DNA of 64,000 nucleotides. Source: GCA-002726655 sp046582185. GTDB taxonomy: Bacteria > Pseudomonadota > Gammaproteobacteria > Pseudomonadales > Azotimanducaceae. A program made the position numbers and the translations under genes. This document shows positions 8,888 to 18,437 of this stretch, piece after piece. Numbering within the stretch: position 1 is the first letter of the stretch; every line of letters starts with the position of its first letter. The notes beneath the pieces were generated by a model. The model was not told the DNA's origin and searched no databases. It saw nothing but the letters and a program-made list of their open reading frames with translations. Location: the NCBI GenBank assembly GCA_046582185.1, contig JAYGEX010000035.1, forward strand, positions 61,293 through 125,292, read 5' to 3'.

Positions 8888-9278
8888 CTACTCGAGTGTT
8901 GAGTATGGCAGATCCAACCAATGCAAGGCTTCATCAACATCCTGAAGTACCTCCATTACCAGGGCATCGTTAACCTCTGTCATCTGGAACATTCTACCCA
9001 AGCCGAACTCCAACGGAGAAGAAGTAAGGAGCGCGACGCGATCATTGCCTCTCGCCTGCACTGCGTTCGAAATTGCTCGCTTTTTGGCTATGAGTATGTC
9101 TTTTTTTGAAAGTGCCGAGAAGTCGACCTCACGGTAATCAGCAAACGTTTTACGATTGATTGCGCCGAGTTGCAACGCAGAGCCGAATTAGATCCTCCAG
9201 CATAACTGGCCCGATTGCTTGCTGCACTATCAGGTTATGCAATGTGGAAAAATGCAGTTTAATGTGATTCAAGGCCAT
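8888..9278 (-). pseudogene. Small STAS/SpoIIAA-like protein, frameshifted
   Basis: The downstream frame (from 9175) holds the second half of a ~130-residue SpoIIAA-like protein: DYREVDFSALSKKDI, a basic helix, VALLTSSPLEFGLGRMFQM and LQDVDEALHWLDL. The first half lies in another frame from ATG 9278 (LIVQQAIGPVMLEDLIRL), which stops at a TAA. The two parts join around 9150-9175, so one frameshift splits the gene. These proteins are small soluble domains of unknown role. Family assignment is by pattern only. Confidence 0.5.
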
Positions 9279-9692
9279 TCCAATGTACAGAGAGACTAAG
9301 GTAATCAATTCGACACCGGTATTCCAATCATTATTGCCTGTACCAGCTAATCGAAACTATTTTGGCTTTGGCAGAGGACCCTAGCGGGCGCAAGGAAATT
9401 CATGAAGATAATCATATCTAACTGCTTGTTTATGCCCGACAGCTGTATTTGTGCCGCGGATCATCATCTAAATGGAACTTGCAGCTACGGCCAGCTGGGT
9501 GAGTGGCTCCAATCAGGATCAGCCAGCATCCTTTGGCTCGTCGTACTCAGGATAGAGCATTGTAAAGCAAGCAGGGCAGACCGAATGCGTAATTCGACTA
9601 GATAGTGCTCGCGCACGTACTCTTCCACCGGATGCCAGAGTCCCTGCTAGGTCAGTGATATCAGCGATGACCCGCATAGTCCCGCCACAAGC
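9279..9692. other. Intergenic stretch, no gene seen
   Basis: About 410 bases with no reading frame I can match on either strand. It lies between two decayed genes and is probably degraded sequence. Confidence 0.5.
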
Positions 9693-9839
9693 TCAGAAAG
9701 CTGATTGTTCCAAAGAGCCAAATGATGGTAGCGAAAAGTCCGCATTGGATAGATGGGACTGGAATGAAGGAAGGTTTTGCTCAATGATTTTGTACAGGTC
9801 AGTATCTTCTGGCTTGTGTCGCTGATAGACAAACCGCAT
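9693..9839 (-). pseudogene. IS91/ISCR-like transposase, N-terminal remnant
   Basis: A 48-codon frame starting MRFVYQRHKPEDTDLYKIIE resembles the conserved N-terminus of IS91-type (Y2 HUH) transposases: Tyr-x-Arg-His-x-Pro-Glu-x-Thr-x-Leu-Tyr, then a helix and LPSF. It ends at TGA in SAF-stop. The zinc-finger cysteines and the HUH nuclease core are absent. Short match, hence moderate confidence. Confidence 0.5.
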
Positions 9840-9930
9840 AGGCGGGGCACGCAGCCTGGACCATTGGATAATTACGACTTTTTCACCCCTATTTTGACAA
9901 AATAGAGAACAGTGAAAATCTTAGAAGCTA

Positions 9931-10632
9931 CTAAAAATACGGGTTTGAATGGTGGCCGGGGTACACATCCAATTCTTGCCCAAGGCGTTGAGTGGCATAG
10001 AACGGCGAGTTAAGAATCTTGAGTAGTTTATAACTGATTCCCACATTGTAACTGATGATCTTCGGCTTGCTAAAAAAGCACCCCTGGAAATAATCAAACC
10101 CAAGTTCCTTGCAGAGTTGATACTCTTCTTCAGTTTCAACTTTCTCAGCCAGGAGTTTAGACTTGCCGTGTTTGAGCTTGCCGGCCAGAACGCGTAATTC
10201 ATCCGTGGTCATCGCAAGAATATCTATCTTAATGATGTCAGCTAAAGGGACAAAAGCAGAGTTGGTCTCTTCAAGAATGAAGTCATCAAGGGCAATTGTA
10301 AAACCTTGCTTTTTTAATTTGCTAAGCCCGGCGACACAATCTTCATCTGCATGAATGTCTTCCAATACTTCTAATACGATTTTTTCATTGGAAATAGGAA
10401 TCGTCACATCACCCACAATGTAATCACGGGTAAGGTTGATGAAGGCATACTTGTTATTAACGATGTTTTCGATGCCAATTTCGAGGAATACGTTGGCAAT
10501 TAGCTGTGATGTAGCTTTGGTTCCATCAGCAATATCGGCACTGTTTATATTGCCATCCCAAAATAGCAGTTCGTAACCAAACACTTCCATTTCGCGATCG
10601 AATATGGCTTGCCGGGCAACAAAAATGGAGTT
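9931..10632 (-). pseudogene. EAL-HDOD (YuxH-type) signalling protein, internally deleted and 3' truncated
   Basis: The frame opens with SIFVARQAIFDREMEVFGYE, the usual start of YuxH-type EAL-HDOD proteins. The usual initiator Met is missing: an ATT stands at 10626 and a TAG six codons further up. The EAL-like domain continues to QGCFFSKPKIIS but has LIANVFLEIG and DDF elements in place of a canonical EAL motif, so it was probably non-catalytic. Directly after KPKIIS it jumps to VGISYKLLKILNSPFYA, a piece of the HDOD domain, so ~40 residues are deleted, and HDOD then ends in unrelated residues (PGHHSNPYF). Inactive remnant. Confidence 0.75.
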
Positions 10633-10749
10633 TTCCTGCGGTTTTTTCTACGACAGATAACACATTCTTGACCAATAAAACATTTATCATATTTATCGGA
10701 CATCGCTGGAAGAACTTTAACAGGGCATTCCATTCAATATAATGGTGAT

Positions 10750-11211
10750 CTACCGATATCGGTAGTCATCAACGTACTTGCGTACCTTCTGGATTTTACG
10801 AATTTGCGCTTTGATTTCGTCGACTCCAATTGCGCCAGCAAACTCTTCCAGCACAGGATAGATGTTATTGAGCGCTTCCTGCCTTACTCTCCGACCTTCT
10901 CCAGTGATTTTCACTATTTTCCGGCGACCACTGGTTTCATCAGGTTCTACCGTGATCAACTGCTTCTCTTCCAATTTTTTAAGCGTATTGGTCATGGCGC
11001 CTTTTGTGACCTGAAATGCTGTCGACAGTCGTCCCGGCGTTGCCTCATTATCCACTCGAATAAACCAATTAAGTACGCTGAACTGTGCTGATGACAGCCC
11101 ATCTGGTAACTTCTTCTTAAATATCCCGCCCGAGAGCTGCGCAATGATGTTTATCTCATTGAAGTAGTTGAACAGAAGCGAAATGTCTTGATCCCTTTCT
11201 CTTTCGTTCAT
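10750..11211 (-). CDS. MarR-family transcriptional regulator
   Basis: 153 residues. A helical N-terminus (FNEINIIAQLSGGIFKKKLPDGLSSAQFSVLNWF in consecutive segments) and a winged-helix core, with recognition-helix region TPGRLSTAFQVTKGAMTNTLKKLEEKQLI and wing VEPDETSGRRKIVKIT at ~60-105. MarR dimers bind short palindromes and usually repress a neighbouring gene until a small aromatic or electrophilic ligand is bound. The divergent gene at 11328 and the tandem palindromes at 11269-11299 fit this. A degraded second copy of this regulator-target pair lies at 22690-23060. Confidence 0.93.
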   Translation of the reverse strand: MNERERDQDISLLFNYFNEINIIAQLSGGIFKKKLPDGLSSAQFSVLNWFIRVDNEATPGRLSTAFQVTKGAMTNTLKKLEEKQLITVEPDETSGRRKIVKITGEGRRVRQEALNNIYPVLEEFAGAIGVDEIKAQIRKIQKVRKYVDDYRYR

Positions 11212-11268
11212 TTATTCACGACCATTATTTATTATTATCGTTTAGCAAGTTATTGGTTGATAATTAAT

Positions 11269-11299
11269 TGTTTAATATTAAACTGTTCAACATTAAACA
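11269..11299. promoter_or_regulatory. Tandem palindromes, probable MarR operators
   Basis: A perfect 14-bp palindrome GTTTAATATTAAAC (11270-11283) is followed directly by a related imperfect one, TGTTCAACATTAAACA (11284-11299). They lie between the divergent MarR gene and its neighbour, 29 bases before the neighbour's start, a typical site for repression of both genes. Confidence 0.65.
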
Positions 11300-11327
11300 G
11301 TCATATTAACTTAATTCCGGAGACTAT

Positions 11328-11741
11328 GTGGTGAAAATTATTGGATGGATCTTTGGCGGCCTCATCGGAGTGGTGTTTCTATTTTTGGTCGTACAAACGC
11401 TGGCATCAGAACGCGTTGAAGTGGTTGAACTACATACCGTTGACCTGGAAGGCGAGAGCGTAATCACTCGTGTCTGGGTGATGGATCACGAAGGTTATCA
11501 ATATTTACGTGTTGGTGGTGATGGATCAGGTTGGTTCACGCGTCTTCAGGCGAGTGAGACCATAGGTCTCACTCGAGATGGCGTGACAAAGACCTACAAA
11601 ACAAAGACTCGACAAGACAAGAGCGAGCTAATCAACAAGTTGATGTTAGAAAAGTACACCTGGGGTGATGAGTTTTTTGCAACTATGTTCGGCGGGCGAG
11701 AAGGCTCGATTCCAATCGAACTTCATCTTGTCGCAAACTAG
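11328..11741 (+). CDS. Membrane-anchored split-barrel protein (deazaflavin/nitroreductase-like), probable MarR target
   Basis: 137 residues from GTG 11328 (or GTG 11331) behind CCGGAG. One N-terminal helix (IIGWIFGGLIGVVFLFLVVQ) anchors a ~110-residue domain with strands VVELHTVDLEGESVITRVWV, DHEGYQYLRVGGDGSGWF and a helix KSELINKLMLEKYTWGDEFF. The arrangement resembles the split beta-barrel of nitroreductase/quinone reductase (DUF385/DUF2255-like) proteins, which bind flavin or deazaflavin cofactors. That relation is my inference from pattern. Divergent from the MarR gene with palindromes between them. A decayed paralogue is at 22690. Confidence 0.6.
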   Translation: MVKIIGWIFGGLIGVVFLFLVVQTLASERVEVVELHTVDLEGESVITRVWVMDHEGYQYLRVGGDGSGWFTRLQASETIGLTRDGVTKTYKTKTRQDKSELINKLMLEKYTWGDEFFATMFGGREGSIPIELHLVAN

Positions 11742-11786
11742 CGACGTAAAAATACCTGAATATATTGGATTAACAGAAAATTGCCT

Positions 11787-11816
11787 GGCGCCTTGTCGGG
11801 CGAAACAACTGGCGCC
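11787..11816. repeat. Strong intergenic hairpin
   Basis: GGCGCC at 11787-11792 pairs with GGCGCC at 11811-11816, and the adjoining TTGT pairs with ACAA, with a two-base bulge and an eight-base loop. No T run follows, so it is not a classic terminator. It abuts interspersed repeat copy B and may form one REP-like unit with it. Confidence 0.6.
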
Positions 11817-11850
11817 CACCCGGAAATAGAAACCGCCGGAGTTACTTCCA
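11817..11850 (-). repeat. Interspersed CCGGCGG repeat, copy B
   Basis: On the minus strand it reads GGAAGTAACTCCGGCGGTTT followed by CTATTTCCGG, nearly identical to copy A at 60702. Confidence 0.7.
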
Positions 11851-11955
11851 CCTATGCTACCCTGCTCTAGCTTGTTCCTGTCCGGACACTGCCAAATTTT
11901 AATATATGGTGCAGAATCTGATTATAGTTCGGCATAGAAATCGATCGCTTACGAA

Positions 11956-11990
11956 GGAAGTGGCACCGGCGGCATTAGAATCTGGACAAG
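11956..11990 (+). repeat. Interspersed CCGGCGG repeat, copy C
   Basis: GGAAGTGGCACCGGCGGCAT then TAGAATCTGGACAAG. It shares the GGAAGT, CACCGGCGG and TCTGGACAAG blocks with copies A and E. Confidence 0.65.
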
Positions 11991-12463
11991 AACCACCTAA
12001 ACCGTACCCAGGCAAGCCTACCTCCAATCAAAGCCCATTGAAGAAGTGATTGGCAAGGAGCATCAACCGAGTGAAACCAAACGTATCAGCCGGGCGCGCG
12101 CGAGTCAAAGCCAGACGAGATACGCACCTTCAAAGATGTTTCCAAGCTTTCCAATGTGACTAAATGTAATGTTAAGCCGTTGGATTGGGGCTCTTAATCT
12201 CCGTTATTCAAATACTGAATTCTTTAAGTCATTGATAGTAAAAAATAAGATATTAGCGACTTGAGTTAAACCCTGGGTGGAATCACAGTTGCAGGTTGAA
12301 TCAGACCGGGGCGTCTGTTTTGAAAATCATTGCTAAAGTTAGCATGAAACCATCCGATACAGTTATAGCACACCATTTTTTACACGCATGATGTACGCAG
12401 TATCCCGGGATCCGAGATGAATTTTGGTGCAAAGAATAGTGTGGCAACATGTGCAAGGCAGTT

Positions 12464-12748
12464 ATGAACGATCGGCTGACCTTTGTGGCAAAGAGGATGA
12501 GCGAGCTTTTTAAAGTTCGAGCTGTGTTAGAGCTTATCGCTGAAACAATCGGCTATATTGGTTCCGGAACAAGAATGGCGAAGTACTGATACGGATAGTT
12601 GAAGAACAATCGCCTGGCATCGATCTTATCGTTCTGGATCTAAATATGCCGGTAGTGGATGGCTTGTCTGCGCTGGCATACCTTGGTCATCATTTCCCAC
12701 GGTTGAACATTGGTATACAGGATAGGAACTTTGACCTGGCTGGCTAAT
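12464..12748 (+). pseudogene. Response-regulator receiver domain, frameshifted remnant
   Basis: One frame from ATG 12464 carries a helix region (KRMSELFKVRAVLELIAET); another carries NGEVLIRIVEEQSPGIDLIV followed by LDLNMPVVDGLSALAYL. The latter is the phosphoacceptor Asp region of a NarL/CheY receiver. The frames meet near 12570-12585. The downstream half of the domain and any output domain are missing. Confidence 0.6.
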
Positions 12749-12750
12749 GC

Positions 12751-14579
12751 TTGTCGTTGGCTTGCGGGGAGCTGCGGGTAAAGATAAGGAATTATGGCGT
12801 TATTACACTCATCTGTCCGCGGAGGAGCTGTTTATCAAGGTTGACTCTTCGCAATTGGGAAGTGGGGGGCTGCATTAAATTGGAAAGAGAGATTCTGGTG
12901 CCGCTGATGCTTGATGAAGTTCGCATGCCAGTGGCCTTCAGATAAACTCAGGCGGCTCGTTTGTTAGGTGATCAATTAGATCCAGCGAGCGATGGCTTCT
13001 TACAACTATTGGATAGCGTTTCAGCCATTCTTGGCAATGCTGCAATCGAGTCTAAGCCAGGTGAAGGTCTGGCACCTGCCAATGTGCAGAAAAAGTCCAT
13101 TGCGGTTCTGCCGTTCAGGGATATGAGTGCTTCGCAGGAGTTCAGCTGGCTGGGTGATGGAGTTGCGGAAGATCTGATTAACGGTTTGACTCAGTTTCAG
13201 ATCTCTATGTATGTCCACGAGCTGATTCATTTGGTTTTCGTGACTCAAAGCAGCGCATCACTGAAATAGGTAGAGCTTTAGGTGTGACCAATATACTTGA
13301 TGGTAGTGTTAGGGTCGCTGGCGACAAAGCACGCATTGCGGTTGAACTGGTTAGTGTCGACGATGGATTTCAACTCTGGAGCGGACAGTTTGACGGCGCA
13401 CTTGGTGATGTTTTCAGTTTTCAAGATGAGATTACCCTGAAAGTTGTTGATGCCTTGAAGATTGCGATGACTGAGTCCTATCGAGATCAGCTGAAATTCC
13501 TGAGTAGCAGCAATATTGAGGTTCATCGGCTAATGCAACAATCAATGTTTGAACACCCAGGCGAGCGAACTCGCAAGCTTGAGAGAATAATAGAGATAGA
13601 ACCCCAGAGCATAGGGCCGCGCAGGATGTTAGCGGGTACTCGCTGCGTTGCAGAGTGCTGAAGGCGTCGATCCGGAAAAAATGTAAAACGACGACAGCTG
13701 CCGGAAGACATAATTCGGTCTGACCGAAATGATCTTCGTTCGGCGAGCTGGCTTGAATCGTTCCAGTTGTTATCAATGGATTGGAAGTGGAGTGAGGCCC
13801 TGGAAGTTCTGGCGCGAGCAATCAAAACGGGGAACTATCAAGTTTTTAACGGGGACTATATAGCTATGAATCAGGTGGTTGGCCCAAATCCAGTTCTTTC
13901 TCTAGATCGGATGAACCTGGAGGGGAGTAATTTCAAGTCTTGCCAGACGACGTTTGAGCACATCAGCCATGTTCGCTATGCGTCTTTCGGTTTGGTCTGG
14001 GTTCACTTGGCTACTGGGGATATGGACAAAACGATAAAAACTGCCCTCTCGCTTCTGGCCGTACAACCCAGAAATGCCTTTCTCGTTAGTACATTGATGA
14101 TTGCATATATTAAGTCAGGCCGGATCGTTGAAGCCAGAGATCTACTCGGTAGATTCAGTATGATGGATGCGATACACAGAGCGAAGCTGTATGCAGCCCT
14201 CATTGAAATTATTGATGGGGATATTCAGAAAGGCGTGATGTTCGCCGATGAGTTTGAGGAAATGGCACAGGGCCTAGTGTTGTTTCGGGGTGTTCTCAAG
14301 ATGCACCCTGGCGAAATTGATGATGGTTTCGACAGGCGGTTTGAGGCCATTGAGAAAGAAGATGGCATCGTAACGTGGATCAATTTCATGTATGCCTATG
14401 TGCCGGATTCCATCGTTGACGACCCAAGGTTCGAACAGTTACGAAAGCTCGCTGGACGAGATCACGCCTGGAAATTGGAGATAGGAGAAGTGACTGCTAG
14501 TCTGTCGGCCGATATTGGCATTGAATATGAAATCGATACCAGCCCACAGTTTCCGCAATCGCCTGGCTCCGAAGTTTAG
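12751..14579 (+). pseudogene. TIR-like / TolB-N / TPR-type signalling protein, multiply disrupted
   Basis: Four pieces in order. 12751-12945: a segment with EREILVPLMLDEVRMPVAFR that resembles the C-terminal part of TIR domains. After an in-frame TAA (12943), 12961-13200: KKSIAVLPFRDMSASQEFSW plus LGDGVAEDLINGL, the TolB-N/adenylate-cyclase-associated motif. After a frameshift near 13200, 13270-13660: EIGRALGVTNILDGSVRVAG and QLWSGQFDGALGDVFSFQDE. After another break near 13660, 13767-14579: a helical-repeat (TPR-like) region with HLATGDMDKTIKTALSLLAV. This is the order of TIR-TolB_N-TPR proteins. At least three lesions make it non-functional. Confidence 0.65.
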
Positions 14580-14650
14580 GGTATCCGTTTCGCGCCTTCG
14601 CACTTTCGCGCCTTCAAAAGGATCAGCGTGATTGCGAGTCGGCCAGAATA

Positions 14651-15577
14651 TCAGGAGCCAATACTTTTAAAGTCCGGCAAAGTTTTTTCTATGAACATTT
14701 TCGTTTGTTTTATCATGTCGTCGGCATCTGATGCTATGGGTCGCAATATGAATTTATGAGCCCCGGCCTCGTGAAACTTTAACGCGAGGGCGAGGATATC
14801 TTCACTGTTGCCGACAGCAAACAGATCTTTTGGCTCCCGCTTTAATCTGGTTCTAAGAACGTCTTCGTATTGTTTGATGATAGGCTCATCGGCATCACCA
14901 AACCGGAAGGCAAAGCCTGCGCCATAATGATCCTCATCAATCGAGCGATTGTATTTTGGTAGTGCGGCCTTTATCGCCTCGATAACGGGTGCTATCTGCT
15001 GCGGGCTTTCAATGCCTGCCTGCCATCCTGTTCCCCAGCGAGCGGTTCGATCAACAGCCTGGGCGGCGGAGCCCCCAACCCAGAGTGGTAAGGGGTCCTG
15101 TATAGGGCGAGGGGTGATGGTTGCTTTATCTAATTGATAATATTCACCTTGGAATGTCACTTCGGTTTCACGCCATAGTCGGGAAAGTATCTCAAGCCCC
15201 TCTGCGGATCTCTTGCCGCGGCCTTTGGTTGGGGTATTGGTTGCAATATAGTCCCGAGATAGTGCGCTACCTACGCCGAAAGCCGGAAGCAATCGGCCAT
15301 TACTCAGTACGTCGATGGTCGCACATGCTTTTGCCGTCAACACCGGGTCCCGCAGCCCCAGACTTGCGACATTCATACCAAATTTGATTCGGCTGGTTGC
15401 TCCCGCCAGTGCCGCCATGACACTCATACATTCCAGGTGCGGTTCTGTACTAATTATCCGATCGCTCTGCCAGAGTGAGTCAATGCCTCCGGATTCGCAC
15501 ATGTCCACCCAGCGCCAGAATCCCTCTGAATCTTCAAATGGGAAATTTGCAATGCCTAAACCTGCGTTGATACTCAT
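14651..15577 (-). CDS. LLM-class flavin-dependent oxidoreductase
   Basis: 308 residues from ATG 15577 (GGAAA upstream). Luciferase-like TIM barrel: INAGLGIANFPFEDSEGFWR, IKFGMNVASLGLRDPVLTAK, GRLLPAFGVGSALSRDYIAT, RSAEGLEILSRLWRETEVTF and PLPLWVGGSAAQAVDRTARW are the standard landmarks in order. Likely an FMN- or F420-dependent monooxygenase or dehydrogenase. It sits alone between two decayed loci, so context gives no substrate. Confidence 0.87.
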   Translation of the reverse strand: MSINAGLGIANFPFEDSEGFWRWVDMCESGGIDSLWQSDRIISTEPHLECMSVMAALAGATSRIKFGMNVASLGLRDPVLTAKACATIDVLSNGRLLPAFGVGSALSRDYIATNTPTKGRGKRSAEGLEILSRLWRETEVTFQGEYYQLDKATITPRPIQDPLPLWVGGSAAQAVDRTARWGTGWQAGIESPQQIAPVIEAIKAALPKYNRSIDEDHYGAGFAFRFGDADEPIIKQYEDVLRTRLKREPKDLFAVGNSEDILALALKFHEAGAHKFILRPIASDADDMIKQTKMFIEKTLPDFKSIGS

Positions 15578-15865
15578 ACTGTTTTCCAATGGCTACGTAA
15601 AAAAGAAGCTGATTCTGTACAGACCGTTATAAGATGATTTCCATCCTTCCTCTATTAACGCTGCGCCAATCCATGTAACAGCGAGAACGTCAGATACAGG
15701 GTCAGTCATGTTAACGCGCTGAGCTAAAAGGTGACACATCTTGAGCAGTATTTGTATGATCACATGGTTCTTGAAGATCAATAGGCTGAGATGCCGTCTT
15801 TGCGCTGTGGTTTCAATAGATCAACTCAACATCCAATCTCTAGCAATAGAGAGAGGGATGTTGAA

Positions 15866-16090
15866 ATGAAACGACAACCTGGGATTACTTTTAGCGTAGA
15901 ACAAAAGACGTTTTTGTGGGGTCGTTGGCAAAAAGGTGATTCTGTACATGCCAGCGCAGCTCACTTTGATCGACAGCATACTTCTGTTAGCGGTATCTTG
16001 GCGAAGGCTGGCGGCATCCACTGACCTCCACGTTTTCGATCTCGTCTTGCTTCAACACTCATGGATGCGAGCCTCGAACTGACCCGGTAA
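15866..16090 (+). pseudogene. IS30-family transposase, N-terminal remnant
   Basis: The helix-turn-helix start of IS30 transposases: LWGRWQKGDSVHASAAHFDR then SVSGILAKAGGI, a TGA at 16022, and in the same frame PPRFRSRLASTLMDASLELT, matching the following RRRSRLALTL.EREEISR region of the family. The DDE catalytic core is missing, and the sequence runs directly into the 3' end of the short-chain dehydrogenase gene. Confidence 0.7.
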
Positions 16091-16104
16091 TTTATGTTTA
16101 CGGG

Positions 16105-16797
16105 CTACAAAACTGGTGACCATGGGGCGCTGGCTCCGGTCCAGTGTTCCTCATGCCCAAGGTCAATGGTTTCAACCAGGAAAGGCCTTTCTCTTGATAT
16201 AATGAAATCGAGTGTTTCGGCAATATTTTCCGGGATCAAGATTGCCGCATTTTCAGTATCATCCCAGGTATCGACTCCGGAAGAATGAATGGTTGAAACT
16301 CTTATCTTGCCTGCAAGTTCATTCCTCAACACATGGGCAAATTGCATGATGCCAGCCTTGGTAGCCGCATAGACAGATTCGCCAATAATTTGCGTTTTAG
16401 CAGACATTGAAGACATGAATACGATATGCGGGTTCTGGCCATTCAATAAAAACGGCAGCAATTTCCTGGTCAAAAGAAGCTGAGCATGCAGATTGAGTGT
16501 GATCAGCCTGCTGATATCGTCATCCGAAAAAGCTGAAAATTTTTCAATAACCATGGCGCCAACATTATTAACCAAGACATCAAGACTGTCGGTCTTTTCC
16601 TTGAGCTGATTGACAAAAACATCGACATTGGCGACGTCTGAAAAATCCTGTCCGAAAAGATGTGCACCCGATATCTTTTCCTGAAAAGACGCCAATTCCG
16701 AGGCGTGCAGAAACAGTTCATGGTTTTTCGAGAGCAATTTTGCTTCTGCCAACCCGATCCCCTTGCTCGCACCCGTGATACATATTTTTCTCTTCAT
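16105..16797 (-). CDS. Short-chain dehydrogenase/reductase
   Basis: About 230 residues from ATG 16797 (GGAG upstream; a TTG at 16803 is possible). Cofactor motif GASKGIGL at ~9-16, NNVG at ~80, catalytic Ser in SSMSAKT and YxxxK in YAATK at ~140. NAD(P)-dependent oxidoreductase of the classical SDR type. The C-terminus (GHEEHWTGASAPWSP) abuts the IS30 remnant but appears complete. Substrate unknown. Confidence 0.9.
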   Translation of the reverse strand: MKRKICITGASKGIGLAEAKLLSKNHELFLHASELASFQEKISGAHLFGQDFSDVANVDVFVNQLKEKTDSLDVLVNNVGAMVIEKFSAFSDDDISRLITLNLHAQLLLTRKLLPFLLNGQNPHIVFMSSMSAKTQIIGESVYAATKAGIMQFAHVLRNELAGKIRVSTIHSSGVDTWDDTENAAILIPENIAETLDFIISRERPFLVETIDLGHEEHWTGASAPWSPVL

Positions 16798-16803
16798 CTG
16801 CAA

Positions 16804-17157
16804 TAACTCCGACGCTTATTTGAATTAATTTTGCTCGAAAATATTACCCTATTTCATTATATGGTTCATTCAATCAATCTCTACGCTAAGACACGCCCAT
16901 TCTCAGTATTGACGGGAAAAATGGCAGAGGTAATGACTGCCGATGTTGTGAGAAGAAGATGATTCTTGCTGCGGGAAAGAGTTAAGCTGCCCACCGATAG
17001 TGATTGTTGTACGAGACCAGGGCGATCAGAATTTACTTTTGGCTTTCAGACCGGAGCATGCCTAGAATGATAAACAAGGGCAGCTTTCATTAATACCAAT
17101 AGTTAGTTTAAGTAAACCATATGTCGGTTAACATCATCGTCAAAATTTAAAGATTAA
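16804..17157. other. Intergenic stretch, nothing recognised
   Basis: 354 bases between two minus-strand genes; no reading frame, repeat or strong hairpin that I can support. Confidence 0.5.
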
Positions 17158-17988
17158 TCATTGTTCTCCGGCGGCGCTGCGGGTCCCTCGAAATGTCGGC
17201 ACGCCACGAGCCTGGCGACCCACAAAATCGGGATCAATCAGTCGTTTTGGATGTACGCCGTCCACGAATCCCATAAACCCAGGCGCCCGGACGCTGTAAC
17301 CAAGCAACGCCTGTACGAGGGGAGAAAGTGCTCGAGCCTTTTCGGGTGGCACTGATAACACCATCGTTTCGAGTTGCCTTAACCAGGGCTGGCAATATTG
17401 TGGGGTAATTGCAAGACGCGGCCTATTGGAATTGTTGGCACCACCGCGGTGATACAATGAACCGGTAAAAATCAGAACCGAACCCCGGGGCATGATGGCT
17501 TTGATGAATCTCGGATCATCCTCTACCGGGTATTCATCCAGCCACTTATGGCTCTCCGGTATGAGTTCTGTCGCACCATTAGTTTCGGTGAAATCATCGA
17601 AGTTCCAGATGGTGCTGATACCATGAATGTCGGTGGGATTGCAGGTATTTCCGCCGGTGTTATCGCGGTGAAAATCCTGTTTGGTTTCGCCTGGATGGCA
17701 GTTGATCGCAAGGTTTGCTGAAAGCAGATAATCAGGCTCGAGTAGCTGATCCACGATGTCCAGCACCGAAGGGTGTTCCACGATGAGAGCCAGTTCTGGA
17801 TTCTTAGCCAGAAGTGCATAGACTCGCTCAGATTGAAAACCTTCAAAATCATTTCTACCCATCAAGTCACCCTGGAGATAGGGTTCAAGCGCAAGGCGAA
17901 TTCGGCTCACTTCATTTTCGCTGAGCAGACCTTCGATAATGGTGTAGCCTTGATCGCGTATTGCCGCGATGTGCTCTTTAGCATTCAT
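17158..17988 (-). CDS. Phytanoyl-CoA dioxygenase family (PhyH) Fe(II)/2-oxoglutarate oxygenase
   Basis: 276 residues. The double-stranded beta-helix iron site is visible: HxD in FHRDNTGGN (~residue 103), the distal His in SLYHRGGANNS (~185), and a following Arg in RPRLAITPQY for 2-oxoglutarate. Members hydroxylate or halogenate small molecules and lipids using Fe(II), O2 and 2-oxoglutarate. The family is expanded in marine symbiont genomes. No neighbour indicates the substrate. Confidence 0.92.
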   Translation of the reverse strand: MNAKEHIAAIRDQGYTIIEGLLSENEVSRIRLALEPYLQGDLMGRNDFEGFQSERVYALLAKNPELALIVEHPSVLDIVDQLLEPDYLLSANLAINCHPGETKQDFHRDNTGGNTCNPTDIHGISTIWNFDDFTETNGATELIPESHKWLDEYPVEDDPRFIKAIMPRGSVLIFTGSLYHRGGANNSNRPRLAITPQYCQPWLRQLETMVLSVPPEKARALSPLVQALLGYSVRAPGFMGFVDGVHPKRLIDPDFVGRQARGVPTFRGTRSAAGEQ

Positions 17989-18437
17989 ATGAAAAAATAC
18001 ACTGTTGAGATTAGAGATAGTCGTGCATTAAAATATTTTACGCTGATTTATCAGTGTTGCCAGAGAATAATTGTTGCGTAGAAGCAGGACAAAAGCCCTT
18101 TTTCAGCCATCCACTTGCTAGTGTTCGGCAGGAATCTCTGCTTCGTAAGCTCTAATTGTCATTACATCAAATATGCCGAGTTCTAGTTGGGGATTAGTTA
18201 TCTGGTAGATGATTTAATGATTGTGATCTGAATTCAGGATCGATCGTGCGCTCTGGACCAGATGGCTGGATTTTGGAACGGTCAATCATCGGCCTGATTA
18301 CCTTCGATGGAATATAGATAAGTTACCATGAGGAACCATTAGTTTGTTCAATGTTCGAACCGGCGGCTCTTTTTTTCTGGACACAATCTATAATGAGTGG
18401 CTAAGTAGTATCGAGAAACAAAGGACTATAGTTAATC
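17989..18437. other. Intergenic stretch with one interspersed repeat
   Basis: About 450 bases between divergent genes. Apart from repeat copy D (18353-18388) I see no gene. Promoters for both flanking genes should lie here but no clear -35/-10 pair stands out. Confidence 0.5.
18353..18388 (+). repeat. Interspersed CCGGCGG repeat, copy D
   Basis: GTTCGAACCGGCGGCTCTTT then TTTTCTGGACACAATC. It shares the CCGGCGG core and the TTCTGGAC end with copies A-C. Confidence 0.6.

Larger units (their letters stand above)
11742..12463. other. Long intergenic stretch holding repeat elements
   Basis: About 720 bases with no gene I can support. It contains a strong hairpin (11787-11816) and two copies, in opposite orientation, of the interspersed repeat found elsewhere in the window (11817-11850 and 11956-11990). 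Confidence 0.6.

Noticed and set aside
9402..9605. Plus-strand 67-codon frame
   Set aside because: Compositionally odd, no family resemblance, no ribosome-binding site.
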